A stretch of DNA of 64,000 bases, from NCBI GenBank assembly GCA_963691815.1, contig OY829662.1, positions 19,250,276 to 19,314,275 of the forward strand, read 5' to 3'. Below are positions 1-11,536 of the stretch, piece by piece; positions within the stretch are counted from its first letter, which is position 1; every line of letters starts with the position of its first letter. The translations under genes and the position numbers were made by a program. The DNA comes from Echiichthys vipera. Lineage: Eukaryota; Chordata; Actinopteri; Perciformes; Trachinidae. The notes under the pieces are model-generated. The model saw only the letters and a program-made list of their open reading frames with translations. It was not told the origin of the DNA and ran no database searches.

Positions 1-3000
1 CAAATGGGAAGGAAACGGCTTTTGTTAGCCTAATCATCCCACTGCTGTAATTATACTTGTAGCGAGTATCACACTGAAACCCTACACCCACTCAGCTACC
101 GCCACAGACAAATGCCCACACCACTCTCACTTCCACATGAAAGCAGAGACTGAACAGAAGGCGATCCCCGCAGTCTGTGCTCGCAGCTCCCCCGCAGTGG
201 ATTCTGGGTCAGGTGGTGTTCACCAGCAGAGCAGAGGGAAAGCCTCGGCTGCCAGGACATGAAACACCACAGAGCTGCCGGCTTTTTGAAGCAGGGAAAT
301 GAAAAATTTGCCTCTGCCTGAGCTCCCATCACCCCTGCTCCTCGCCCACTCCCACGATGGAGTGGGGAAAAGTTCAGACACACCGTTCCACCCGGGCTTC
401 GTCAGCACAGGCCGCGGCCCACGCTATTGTTCTTCCAGTGTGGATGTATGAGTGATTTTTAACGTTATGTCATGCAGGATGTGCAGTTATTTATTTGTAT
501 GCTGATTTGCTGACATACTATATTGCAGCACGTGCACTTGTTTAAGTGATGAATGTGCATGCATGTGCGTACGTTAACGCGTGAGAAGCCGCCCGTGGCT
601 AACATCATCACATAATGTTTCATGACTCAGTTGAATAAAAAAGCACTTCTGGCCTCAGCTTGTTACACAAGAGACTCGTGTGAGAACATACTGTATAGTA
701 GGACAGTAATGACTTGTGCAAAATATGAATGTGCCTATCATCCTTCTGAAAGGTAACGCAGGCATCCTCAGGGGGGAAAAGTCTGTATGCTGTACATGTT
801 AGATGTGTGTGGAAGGGCCCATGGACTGTGGAATTTGGAATAATGAGATCTGAGAAACGATTCCAGTCTTGACTTAACTTTATCCTACTGTGAATGCTGA
901 TCCATTTTCCTGTCATGCTTATTAGATAAGCATAGATTGTAATTCTCTGTCTTTTATTTGACTTGTGTATTCATTTGGTCAAAATTGTAATAACCACAAA
1001 GATGAATAATAATTTATCTTTATGTTTCTGCAGTCATAGCACCCCATACCATAATTTTCTGCTAGAGATGTGGTGCATTTTTGCTTCTGACTCTGGTGGC
1101 ACTGGTAAAATTGCTCACAGTACTGTACATCCGTGCACCAGTGCGTTCAGAAACATAAGCACACATGCACATCTGCCTGCTGTTATTAATAAAACTATTG
1201 AAGATAACATTCCTGAATCTGTGCATTCTTACATTGATAAAACCAAGTTATCAAGTCTTTACACAGACATGTTAGTACAGTGTTTGTAAGAATACAGATC
1301 TCTGTGGGAAACACCCACCTAGAGGCTTGATGCTTCGATGCTGTTTCTACAAATATATCATAAAAAGTAGCTGCAGTGTCATACAGTAGTTCACACTTCC
1401 TTACACAGAACATTAGAATCAACTTCAGTTCAACTTAAAAGGTACACTGTGGAGGTTTTTACAAACAGAATCGCTATGGAGCGATGTTTGTACGAGTGGG
1501 TCCTTGCTTTGTTTGTAGTGTGCACAAACGCGAGCATGCAGGCAACATGATGCATGTTCCTGTTACTGGTTTCACAGTCTTCCACTGATGGACAACTGTT
1601 GATGGTAACAAACAGATATTTGCAGAAATACTGCAACCACATGAGAGAAGAAGACTGCAAGGTAGCAAACATAGATCTAGAAAATAGTTTAAACAGCCTT
1701 GTATTTGTCTGCATTATGAGGATGAAAAACACTTTTATTAGATTTTAAGGATGCATAAGTGGCATATTGGAGAGAACTGTACCACTATACATATACTTTG
1801 TTAAGTGTAAAACACCTGCATTCAAAATTTAGTAAAGTAAGTAAAAGTATCATCAGCAAAAAATATGTTGTGTCCTTCTGCTAAATGGCCATTTTCTAAA
1901 TGGTATATTTATTAGTATAAGTATTCCAGGTTTTATGCAGTGGAAGCAGTATTTTGATAATATAGCTGGATGAGTTGGACTTCAGGGACAGCATTGTGTA
2001 TTTCAGTCTAATGCATCATATTTTATATGTTGACCCTATGATTTGTATTGAAAATGTTTTTTCTTCTAGACTGTTAATCTGCTGTTGAGTTAGATTACAC
2101 ATAAAGCATTCATCTGAGGGCTAGTACCACCCTTCTGAAATCCAACCTAACCTCTAACGAATCATGCCAAAGTGTTGTTCATCTTTAATCTCTCACATAT
2201 GGGTTTGTGTCCCACTGCAGTTGTTGTTTGGTGACAAATGTATAAAAAATCCCAGATACTTGGGCAAATGTAGAAGAGTATGAATGTTTAATTTGTCTGG
2301 AGCTTTTTCTCATTGATTCCCAGAGAAACTAATGAAGGCTGTAGCACAAGGGTGATTAGCCCACAGCATCACAGGAGCCTTTGCTCTTTTGCTCTAAAGA
2401 GCAGAATAAAATCATTTGCTGTAGCTTATATATTCAGGGTGTATTCACATTTTCCTTCTGTCTGCGTTTCAAACACCTACTAAATGGATGTTTTAACAGC
2501 ACGCAACCTTTCCTAAATGAAACAGTAGCTCTAAATTCCCGTGAGATTAAACCGCCGCTGTTGAGAACAAAGACAACAAAATGAGTGATGTCTCCCCCCT
2601 CGGCCCTCAGGTGATGTACACTTCCTTTTAAGCATTCATTACATTGAGTGATAGCAGCCGTTAAACAGTATTAAAAGACAGTATAAACCTTTTGGTAATA
2701 AAATGTCCCTCATGTTTATTACATGAACTGTTATTTGTGGTAATTATACGGAGCTAGAGAAGCTGTTAAGGTGGCCTGAAATCTGATTAACCACCCCAGA
2801 AAGTGACTTGAAGCAGCATGGGAGCTCTTAACCGAAATAACTTTCTTAATCCAAAGTTGCAAGGTAAAACTGGCATGGCCATTTTTAAAGGGGTCCCTTG
2901 ACCTCTGACCCCACTTCATGATAATCCCTTGTATTTTAATATTTCTGCACAGTTAGGTCCCGAAACAGTTGATTTGCATAAATTCTCAGTGGAAAGTTGA

Positions 3001-3113
3001 TACAATGAATCCAATTGTGTTCATGTTCAACAGCAAAAAACTGTCCTCAAACCTCCCTGACCCCACGGTCCCCCCTCCTTCCTCCCTTCTGCCAACCCAC
3101 GTAAAAAATATAG
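1..3113. other. Unique non-coding stretch, no gene seen
   Basis: No frame here has a recognisable domain, and the open frames of up to about 108 codons have no codon or domain character. The first 420 bases are somewhat GC-richer than the rest, but I see no splice-flanked exon. The remainder is AT-rich unique sequence without a clear repeat family. Confidence 0.7.
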
Positions 3114-3270
3114 ATGACATACGTTCTGTATTCTTTCTCCAAAACACTGGAGCGTGCTGTTTTTAATCAACTCTCTTCCAATCTCCACTTGAACAACCTT
3201 CTTGATCCTCACCGGTCGAATTTAAAGGCAGGTCACTCAACCGTAACTGTCACTGAGATACTTCACACTG
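3114..3270 (+). pseudogene. LINE reverse-transcriptase fragment (L2/CR1-like)
   Basis: The forward frame reads through a block containing SKTLERAVFNQL, then NNLLDPHRSNLKAGHST. This matches the well-known segment of fish non-LTR retrotransposon RTs (SK-x-LERVVFNQL ... QSGFRxGHST) that lies upstream of the catalytic YxDD box. Only about 50 codons remain. The Q-S-G-F part is degraded, and both the upstream endonuclease and downstream catalytic motifs are missing. A long (TC)n tract begins at its 3' edge and probably expanded within the dead element. It is not a functional gene. The clade assignment is from memory and less sure than the RT call. Confidence 0.75.
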
Positions 3271-3433
<163 letters not shown>

Positions 3434-5311
3434 TCAGCTTTTCCAACTATTGGTTCTGTGACATCCTGCATTTATATGTAGGACTGTAGTTTGGCTTATT
3501 TTGAAGCTAATGTTTTCATACGATTCTTGCTGTTCTGGGTTTTTTACCTTCATGATTGAATGCACTTAGATATTCAAATAGAAGCATTAGGAGGGGCCGC
3601 ACTAACAAGGCGAAGCGCATGGAAAAAAATAACCTGGGTTCAGCACCTATTTGTCTAGGCATGCGCTCTCTCTTTATTGGGAACAATTGAACAAAAAAGG
3701 CCATGTAGACACAGCGATATTACTGTATGCTGTCCATGGTCTCCAGTCACTTTTATTTTACTACTAGGTAAAAGATGTGCTGTAAGATACATTATTTATA
3801 ACTTTACAGCTTTCTTTTGACCTCTGTGGTATCTTAACAAAACAATGGTTACATAACATAAACAAAATGAAAGAGGGTGTGTTTGTATTTTCATTTCACA
3901 GGTTTCTCTTAATAATTTATATTGTAACCTCCACCTTAATCTAAAATCTAAAGTCCATGGTTTTATACACTCCTGGGAAGCATTTGGTTTAGCACACGTG
4001 TGCATGTTTCTGTGCACTGTCACAGTGTGTAGTAGATGCTTTTGTTTGTGTGCACGGATGTGGTTAGAGGTTGGTTGTGGCTCAGACAGCAGTGGTGTGT
4101 CTGTGGGAGGACAGAGGTGGGTGGGCTGCTGGAGAGATGTGCCCCTGATATGATCACATCTGTTCTGGAGACGTGAGCCTGATGCCTCAACTGAGGCGTG
4201 ACTAAGAGGTGAGGGAAGAAGAGCTGTTCAAAAGAGCAGGAAGAGAGGTGGAAAATTGAAACTTAGACTCCTGTCCTCTTTTCCCTTTTCTCTCTCTCTC
4301 TCTGTGTCTGTCTCTCTCTTTGTGGTGTTTTTTCTCCTTACAGACAGGAAGCTACTGTAACTACATTTAAGGTGTATGCCTGAGTAAATTCATTTCTTTA
4401 AACAGTGGTAAATGAGGTGAACAGATGGGGCATCAGAGAGCGTTACATAACTGCTGTTCTAATATTGACTGTCAACCGAATCTTATGAGTTTACAAAAGC
4501 GAAACATATTAGGGGGTGTGTGTGTTTCTGTGTGGTTTCCTTTTTCCCCCACCATTTTCAAAATGTTAGTCAGTCATTTAAATGGAGGCATGTTGTGAAC
4601 TGTATTTGACTCAAAATGCATGCATTATACACCTCACCAAGGCATTCACAACAGTGACACTTCCTCTTTTAATCTAACACCTGTTTAATGATGCTGGCTC
4701 CACAGGGAAACGGTTTAATATCATCTCTGAAGATGCCACCCGGGGTTCAGGTAAAGTTTCATGTTATGTCTTGGTGTGTTGTTCCCTTTGTTGTAGCTCT
4801 GGATGTGGCAGTGGTTAGAATTAAAAGCCATGGCTTAATTACTGTACTGCAGGGCCTCCCCGGGTCAGAACTCCTAAATTACTAGAATAACCCGCCTGTG
4901 GTGTCACATTAATTGTGAAGCAAACACTTGTCAGAATAAAAAAAATCATCTGTTTGAAAGATAAAGAGAGTGGGAGGGAGTGTTAGTATGGAAGAGGGGG
5001 CACGCTGCCCGAGACTTTTGCAGGCCTGTGAGAGTTAAGTGTGCCTGAACTCTCTAATGGTGCTGCCGTGTATCGAATTTCTAATCAGGCTGCCGACAAA
5101 GAGGCAGGTGAGCCTCTGACCTTACTGCTTTAGTTTATTTTCCAAATTTTCATGTAGATCGACGTCACTGCAAATTGTGCCACAGTTTTCCATGTGGACA
5201 GTTTTCAACAGATGTTAGATGGTTGGTTCAGAATAACAACAAGCCCGATATGATTTTTTCAGGCAGGTGACACAGAGGGCAGCTCAACATCAGATGAAAA
5301 AAGAAAGACAA
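3434..5311. other. Unique non-coding stretch, no gene seen
   Basis: Unique AT-rich sequence with short CT/GT-rich patches around 4290-4330 and 4515-4530. No exon, RNA gene or clear transposon boundary was found. Confidence 0.65.
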
Positions 5312-5935
5312 GCAATTAGTGCGGCAACTTTACTTGATTAATGTTAAGATTATTTTCTCAAGTAATTGATTAATCATTTTCTCCATTAAGTTACTGATGT
5401 AGAGTACAATACAGTTACCGTAGGCCTTTGGTCGACCTAGTTTTTGCGATGTGTCCTGCACCGTAGGCACTAATGGGCCTTCGTCGGTGGCCTTTTGACT
5501 CATTTAGCATGTTGAATAGACAGCGAAGCCCCTGGGTGAGTGAAATCGCTCTGATTGGTTGTTCAGCTAAGTGTATCAGTGCACAAGGAACGAAAAAGGT
5601 AAGTGAGAGAAGTACATAGGACTACAGTGAATATAATTTAGTCTTCAGCAGTGGGTTGTGTTGTTTAAGTGCTAACTAGGTAAAAAAAAAGTTATCATCA
5701 CAATTACTTCATTTATTTTGTTTTATTCTCAACATTTACAAAAGAGCATGACCTGCTGGAAAATCTGGTCATATTTCACTGGGCCACGCAAGGCTGGCAC
5801 TGGAGCCTAGCATAACGACGCTACGCCACTGGCCGTTAGCTTTAGTCTTTGCAGTGTGTTTGAGACGGTGATATCTTCAAATCCTCTGACTGGAAATTTT
5901 TTGATAATCGATTAAATTGCTTCAGCTGTCACAGC
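5312..5935. mobile_element. Probable non-autonomous DNA element, degraded
   Basis: The left edge (5321-5394) has repeated ATTAAT/GATTA words next to a GGCAACT word. The right edge (5885-5930) ends with GATAATCGATTAAATTGC and a CAGCTG word. These resemble, in opposite orientation, the abundant fish repeat ends of the type CTGCAACTAACGATTATTTTC. The 450-base interior, including a GGCCTTCGTCGGTGGCC palindrome at 5477-5493, looks unlike its AT-rich flanks and could itself be an insertion. The edges are too diverged to define a target duplication. This is inference from remembered family ends. Confidence 0.35.
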
Positions 5936-7020
5936 ATACACATTAGAATATATGCAATGCAAGTGTGAAAACAACAAAATCTACAAACTGGAAGCCAAAG
6001 AGCTGAGAACAGACAAGGCACACAGGCCAATACTGGGCGCGGTGACAAGTGTTGCTGATTTCTAATAAAGTTTTTAAGATTTTATACAAAAGAATTTGTT
6101 TCTTCCAGGTCCAGGAAGCTTTTTCTGTAAATGATTTGCAGCCAAAAAGCCGGATATATAGAGGCATCAAAGTGTAAGATGGAGTGTGTTGCACCCGTCA
6201 TGGTGACTGTGTAGTGCTGTTGTTTGTGCTGCGCGCTCAGCCGTGATAATTAAAAGACTCCCTCACCATCAGCACCCAGAGTGCTCAGCGTTTTATACAT
6301 AACTGAAGGAACAACTTCTCTGCATTGCCTAACATCCAGAGTCACACATGGAGGAGGGGAAGGCTGTAAAATCCTGCTGCAAATTCACTTTGATTAAAAA
6401 TGTAATTATTATTATTATTAAAATACACTCTGGTTTGCTGCAGGGGCTCTCCTCTGGTCACTGAGTGTATGTTAATTTATCCTCCTAAGTGCTAGTTATT
6501 ATCTTCAGAATCATGAATTGGAGAAAATTCTCATCTTTTATTAAACTGTTCATATTACAGATTGTTATTTAGTATTAAGAATCATTTCTAGCTTACATCG
6601 CACTATCAGAAGTAATTTCACTTTCAGGAAACTCTATTTTCTGCTAGTTTGATAACAGGATTGTTATGAACTTATCATGGAAAATAATGTTAATCACTAA
6701 AAAGATATATCTTGGTTTAAAAGGTTGTTCCCACTCAGATGCAGCACACATTATCCATCTGTTGCAGTTGCATAAATACAGTGAAAAGCTGCATGTTTTT
6801 GCTATTTTGTCGTATAAATGTTGGGACACAGACAGCTACTGTAACTCCGAAAATAACTCATATTTGGAATAGAGTTCATTAAAAGAACTGAAATAATATT
6901 GTCAACAAGACATTGATTCGATTTTAACTTTTTATTCTTTGGGAGAACAAGAAGAGATCATGTTGGTATCTTTTTTCCCCCTCCACTCCTCCTTCACCTT
7001 GTCCCCCCTCCTCTACATCA
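5936..7020. other. Unique non-coding stretch, no gene seen
   Basis: AT-rich unique sequence with a short (ATT)n near 6405. No coding or repeat structure is supported. Confidence 0.65.
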
Positions 7021-7095
7021 CTTAAATTCAGTTCAGTTCAGATCTTATTGGTCCCTTGACGTGAAATTTGATTTTCAATATAGAGCAAAAACAAC
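7021..7095 (-). repeat. LINE/SINE 3'-tail fragment
   Basis: On the minus strand this reads as AAATTTCACGTCAAGGGACC, then AATAAGATC and a (TGAAC)n tail. It is a diverged version of the common fish retroposon ending in which an AAATT...GGGA hairpin region precedes AATAAA and a short tandem tail. No body of the element remains. Confidence 0.5.
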
Positions 7096-7154
7096 ATATA
7101 TGAGGATATGGGACATTAATCACAACTTTTATAGTAAACAACCAAATAAAAAGT

Positions 7155-7660
7155 AATGAAAGTATAGTTGTGATTTTTTGAAGTGTGGTTGTATAGGTCC
7201 TTATCCATAGTCAGTGTATAATCTACAGTAGGTGGTTGGCACATCCCCAGTTTGGAGAAGCAGACAGCACTGAAACTCGGCAATATACTGAAAAAAAATC
7301 AATATCAGTTTGTGTATCAAGTTTACGCTGTATTGAATATATTTACACATCTTTACCTTGCTGTCAGAAGACGTTATATCCATCACTGCTCTCTTCAAAG
7401 CCACCAGAGTCCATTGACAAAACCAGTAATTTTGTCAGGAGTTGCCGCTCTACTGCTGTCTCCATCGGTTAGTGTGTTGTGTTATCGTGGGACTTTGAAG
7501 ATTGATTGATCTTGTGCTCTGAGAGGTAAAATCACTGTTTTTGTTAAAGCAGTCTGGTGGCTTTGAAGAGAGCATAGAACGGCCGAAATTCCCCTCAAAA
7601 AGGCTAGCCTGATGGTGAGGTACGGTGGTGAGAATATTCTGAATAAAGTGTACGCTAAAT
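7155..7660 (+). mobile_element. TTAA-class MITE, 3'-truncated
   Basis: This is a diverged member of an abundant percomorph MITE. It has the subterminal words TTTTTTGAAGTGTGGTTGTA, CTTATCCATAGTCAGTGTA and CCCCAGTTTGGAGAAGCAGA. Its central part is a self-inverted core: the CTCTCTTCAAAGCCACCAGA word at 7389 is mirrored by CTGGTGGCTTTGAAGAGAG near 7555. Similarity fades after about 7660, so the right terminal repeat is missing or too diverged to see. The element at 29411-29706 shares the core words TTTACCTTGCTG and CAAAGCCACCAGA. Open frames across it are incidental. The superfamily (Kolobok or piggyBac type) is inferred from the TTAA ends of the better copy. Confidence 0.75.
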
Positions 7661-8267
7661 CTAGATTGAAAGAAAGAAAATGATAATTATTTTGAACAGG
7701 TTGCAGTAACAATATTTTAAGAATAAACACTGTATATTGTAACATGTATTCAGCTCGAGTCTGTGACTCTTGTCTATTGCCTCATTGGGGCTGTTTCCAA
7801 ATAATAATTCATTTATTCATCCTTCCTGGAAAGACAGCTAATACAACAATGAAATCTGGCCTTGTGCTGTAACAGAGATGGGGCTGAATATGATATACCC
7901 GTATAGCAATCATGCTTATTACTGTGCACTCCCTCCATACAATACACTGAATTAGTTTGGAAACCATATGGCAAGCATACAGTGAATCTATTTCCTGAGA
8001 TGGAAATGTGGTTGCTTCTCGCTTAGGTGTGAACCGATAATGTCTTTGGGGAAAGCAAAACCTTGGAGAATTCATATTAACCTCAGCAGGGCTAAGCAAA
8101 TATGAGGATTGTTTCTGAGTGTGTTTCAGACAGTGAGGGTAGAGTTAGTGACAGAAAGGCAGGCGAGGCTGTAGCATTTCCACTGAGGGACGGCACTAAT
8201 CTGGACGTTTACCTCCATGTAGCTTAAGCCCATCTGATGTCATGTGTATTTACACACACTCTCATGT
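7661..8267. other. Unique non-coding stretch, no gene seen
   Basis: Unique sequence between the MITE and the hAT element. I see no exon or repeat boundary. Confidence 0.65.
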
Positions 8268-8849
8268 CATATATCCAGGGGCGGGGCTTGCCAACAGGCA
8301 AACCAGGCAATTGCCTGGGGCCCCGGCTTCCAGGGGGCCCCCACTTGGGCATCCTCCCCAGTGACCGGTGCCCCAAGTGCTAATGTACGGCACAGCAACG
8401 ACAACAACGGGCATTTACTATGAAAAAGCGCCGTAGCAACCCCCCTTGGGGGCCCCCACGTCACTTCTGCCGTCGGCGCTGTCTGTGTCAATCAGCGCGA
8501 ACCGCAGGTTTGATTGTTTGTTTAGCACCGAGCTCCGCCCACTTACACCGAGCTCCGCGCTTGCGAAAAGATGAAGAGGAGTTATCCCAGCGGGGCAGAA
8601 AAGAAAAAACAGAGGAAGGAAAGGGAGGAAAAACGAAAGTAAGACAGTGGTAAGTGCATTGTTATGTTTTTCTGACTGACTGTGTTGTGTTGTCACGGAC
8701 TCCATAGCGGCTAATAAGCTAAAAACTAAGCTATGACGAATGCGTAACAGGACACAGCTACATGAAGCTAGCTAGCAGGAGGAGATGTGCACCACTCTCC
8801 AGTCTCAACCAGCAGAAAACAACAGAAAGTTTAGTGAGGCAGACAGTCT

Positions 8850-8889
8850 AACAACAACAACAACAACAGCAACAACAACAACAACAGCC
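8850..8889 (+). repeat. (CAA)n microsatellite
   Basis: About 13 CAA units with one CAG interruption, inside intron 1 of the hAT gene and ending four bases before the Tigger insertion site. Confidence 0.9.
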
Positions 8890-8892
8890 TAA

Positions 8893-9835
8893 TACAGTGG
8901 AAACCGATTATAGTGATCACGAATATAGTGATCAACCGCTTATATGGATCAAAAGGCTTGGGACAGAATCATTTCTATACAAATGCTGTTTAAATAATTC
9001 GTTTATAGTGATCGAGAAATCCGCTTATAGTGTTCATTTTTTTTTTCTCATTTTATGAATGAAAACGTGCTGGACGTCTGCTTCTGCCGAGTGAGCTAAC
9101 AGCTAGCTAACGAGTGAGCTAACAGCTAGCTAACGAGTGAGCTAACAGCTAGCTAACGAGTGAGCTAACAGCTAGTTAATGTAAGGAGTTGACACCGGCA
9201 GCAAGCGCGCGAATCATGGCTGGAAAAGGGAAGTCATTGCCACCTGATGAGAAACGTCTCCTCAAGGCTTATGACAGATTTTTTTTATCGTTTTGAAAAA
9301 CCAGTGAACTTGGTGTTAGACAACACTGATCCATGGAAACATGTGAAGTGACTTCTTAACGCGGCGCAGCGGAGCCGCAACACAAAACAGACGTAGCTTA
9401 ACTCTTCTTGATGCCGTTGTTATCTTCTATGTTGTTGTTCTATGAAACAGTGTTTCAAAGTTTATTTTAAGACTTGTTTTAAAAAAATGCACCGGCTTCA
9501 CGGCAGAGCCGACGCACAGAAGAAGTTACTGTATTTGTATTTATGTATTTATGAGTTATGTCTGCGCACTGCGCAGTAATATAACTTGCATGGTTCCTCT
9601 CAAAAGGAGCATTTGAAACGAATGTGTTTGAAACCATAATAAAATTCAGTAAATGCTGAAACGGTTCGTTTCGTGCAATTCTTATCATTGAAAAACGATA
9701 CAAATGGCGTTTAGATAATATTCTGCATAAAAAATGTGAAATACTGTAATAAGAATTCGGTTATAGCGACCAACCGCTTATAGTGATCAAATTGGCTCTG
9801 GACCAACGTGATCACTATAAGCGGTTTCCACTGTA
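8893..9835 (+). mobile_element. pogo/Tigger-like element nested in the hAT
   Basis: The element runs 8895-9833 and is flanked by TA on both sides (8893-8894, 9834-9835), the target duplication of the Tc1/mariner group. Its ends are CAGTGGAAACCGATTATAGTGATCACG at the left and, inverted, the same with CTTATA at the right, differing at one position over 27 bases. Further copies of the word TATAGTGATC or close variants sit just inside both ends and are probable transposase-binding sites. An ATG at 9216 opens a short frame reading MAGKGKSLPPDEKRLLKAYD, which may be the start of a transposase. It closes within about 25 codons, so the copy is non-autonomous. The CENP-B/DDE domains are absent. A 23-bp tandem array lies inside. 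Confidence 0.85.
9089..9180 (+). repeat. 23-bp tandem repeat, four copies
   Basis: Four head-to-tail copies of a 23-base unit beginning GAGTGAGCTAACAGCTAGCT. The first three are identical and the fourth has two changes at its end. The unit contains the palindrome AGCTAGCT. There are no spacers, so it is not a CRISPR array. Confidence 0.95.
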
Positions 9836-10867
9836 GTATGTAATACTAAAGTACACCTTCTATGATAAGCTTTGCATAATGATGAGATGAACTTAATAGT
9901 GCCAGAAAGGGAGAAATATGTGTTTGGCAGTACATATGATATATGCACCCACCACAAGAGTACATCAAGTGCATAATACATGTTGAACTTAACAATATGT
10001 TTCCCTCTCATCTCTCCTCAGGATCATTACTGTCTTTTTTAAACCAACACATCCAGGGAAGGATGATGTTCCCCCTCCCATCCCTGATGACAACTGTAAG
10101 TTCATTATTCCACAATTGATAATGTTATGCCTTAATATTCTTCATGGCAGTAGTATTAAGCTGTAGTAGTAGAAAATGCTGTGCACATACATAATCATAT
10201 TCCTGCCCTTAGAGATTCTCATATGCCCTGTTGTTGTTTTTTGAGTTTAGTTCCATCAACATCCACCTCCAGCAGCACAGTGGTTTCCCAACCTCCTGCG
10301 CAGGAACATCCAACCGATGATCAGAGATCAAGTCCAACTGCTGACACAGATGACTGTGAGTTAAATAATTTTTTTTTACTTCCATAGAGAACATATAACA
10401 ATGACAATAATAATAACTGCAACAAGAATTGCTGTAATTAGCCCATGCTATTAAAGATTATTTATAACAAATATACCCTGTTGTTGTTTTTTTTGTTTTT
10501 TGTCATCAGCTCCATCAAGACCCAAATGTGAACAGTCAATTTTAATTTTTGTATTTATTTTATTGTTAACAACATTCAGATTTCTATTTTTTGTAATAAA
10601 AAAAGTTCATATTTTATATTGTGTTGGTGTCAGTTAATTTACAACAATTATTGATAGGCGTAGGGTTTTAAGAATTTCTGTTCCTCCCTGAAATTCACTT
10701 TGAGAACCCCTAATCTCTTCTAAAGTATTATTTTCAGTATACATATCAAATGTCCCAGAAATTGTGTGCAAAAAACAATTTTTTTCACTGTGGAGGGATG
10801 GGGTGGGGCCCCCACAAATTTCTTGCTTGGAGCCCCAAAGGACCCTTGCCCCGCCACTGCATATATC

Positions 10868-11057
10868 AGACCTCTGACAGCAATGCGCACATGTCGATTC
10901 TATTTTACATCTGCTGCTCTGCGTGTGGAGACGGAGAGAGGAGAGTAAAAGGTTTGCACAGAAACAGTAGACTGCTTTGTACAGTACAAAGATATGGAAG
11001 CACCTTCCCGCCAATGTGATGAAAATGTTATACCCTGTGCGTCATTATAATGACAAA
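10868..11057. other. Short unique segment
   Basis: Unique sequence right of the hAT element. Nothing recognisable. Confidence 0.6.
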
Positions 11058-11280
11058 CACTCTCAGAATAATGACTTGGTATCTTGAAATAATTAGAAAC
11101 TTGATCAAAATATTACTAACTCATCATATTTTGAGATAATTTGAGAAAGTTGAGATACAAAGTCATTATTTTGAGATGCTAAATCATAATTTTGATACAA
11201 AGTCATTGATTTGAAACAGAGTTATTGTTTGGAGACACTAAGTCATTATTTTTAGATGCTAAGTCTATATTTTAAGAAAA
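11058..11280 (+). repeat. Degenerate ~20-bp minisatellite
   Basis: Diverged copies of a unit resembling AAGTCATTATTTTGAGATAC repeat along the segment (for example near 11158, 11200, 11240 and 11262). The first copy near 11070 (AATAATGACTTGGTATCTTG) is in the opposite orientation to the rest. The copies differ at many positions, so the array is old. Confidence 0.7.
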
Positions 11281-11536
11281 ATCGGTATTTTCAAGAAATG
11301 TTCGCATTATGGAAATGGCTTCCATACAAACACAGGCCTTGTCATAATATTAATAATGCATTCAAAAGTAGTCTGTTCTGCTATACTTCCATTCATCCTC
11401 CTCTCATTAACTCCAGTCACCTTCAAATATGGACATTTTATTTTTTAGATAACCAGGAAGAGAGTGACATCTAATGCCGACAGCCATCTTTGCTCCTGTA
11501 AAGGTTTACGTTTTCTGTTTCTCACCAAAACACATT
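11281..11536. other. Short unique segment
   Basis: AT-rich sequence between the minisatellite and the MITE, with no recognisable feature. Confidence 0.6.

Larger units (their letters stand above)
8571..10550 (+). pseudogene. hAT transposase 5' exons, decayed
   Basis: Exon 1 (8571-8649) starts ATG and encodes MKRSYPSGAEKKKQRK followed by more basic and acidic residues. This is the usual N-terminus of fish hAT transposases of the ZMYM-like group, which precedes a zinc finger. An in-frame TAA lies at 8640-8642, just before the donor GTAAGT at 8650. Exon 2 (10022-10095) follows a CTCCTCAG acceptor and keeps phase across the junction to read GSLLSFFKPTHPGKDD. Exon 3 (10251-10355) is Ser/Thr/Pro-rich, ending before GTGAG. 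Exon 4 starts at 10510 after a CATCAG acceptor, reads SPSRPKCEQ and then runs into AT-rich non-coding DNA with an AATAAA-like word near 10597. The catalytic domain is gone. The intron-phase agreement makes the exon model convincing. It is inactive as a transposase. Confidence 0.75.
8268..10867 (+). mobile_element. hAT-type DNA transposon with 8-bp target duplication
   Basis: The element occupies 8276-10859 and is flanked by an exact 8-base direct repeat, CATATATC, at 8268-8275 and 10860-10867. Its ends begin CAGGGGCGGGGC and, on the opposite strand, CAGTGGCGGGGC, an 11/12 match. The CAG-type ends and 8-base duplication are the hallmarks of the hAT superfamily. Both ends also carry GGGGCCCC-rich subterminal sequence. 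Inside are four 5' exons of a transposase gene (separate entry) in the + orientation, but the zinc-finger, catalytic and dimerisation regions are absent, so the copy is internally deleted and non-autonomous. A Tigger-like element lies inside the first intron. The intact duplication suggests a fairly recent insertion, although the coding remnant carries a stop. Confidence 0.9.

Noticed and set aside
4706..4750. A 45-base in-frame micro-exon between CCACAG and GTAAAG
   Set aside because: The acceptor has no pyrimidine tract, and nothing around it suggests neighbouring exons. Such matches are expected by chance.
9089..9180. CRISPR-like array
   Set aside because: The 23-base repeats are directly adjacent without spacers, and the context is a vertebrate transposon.
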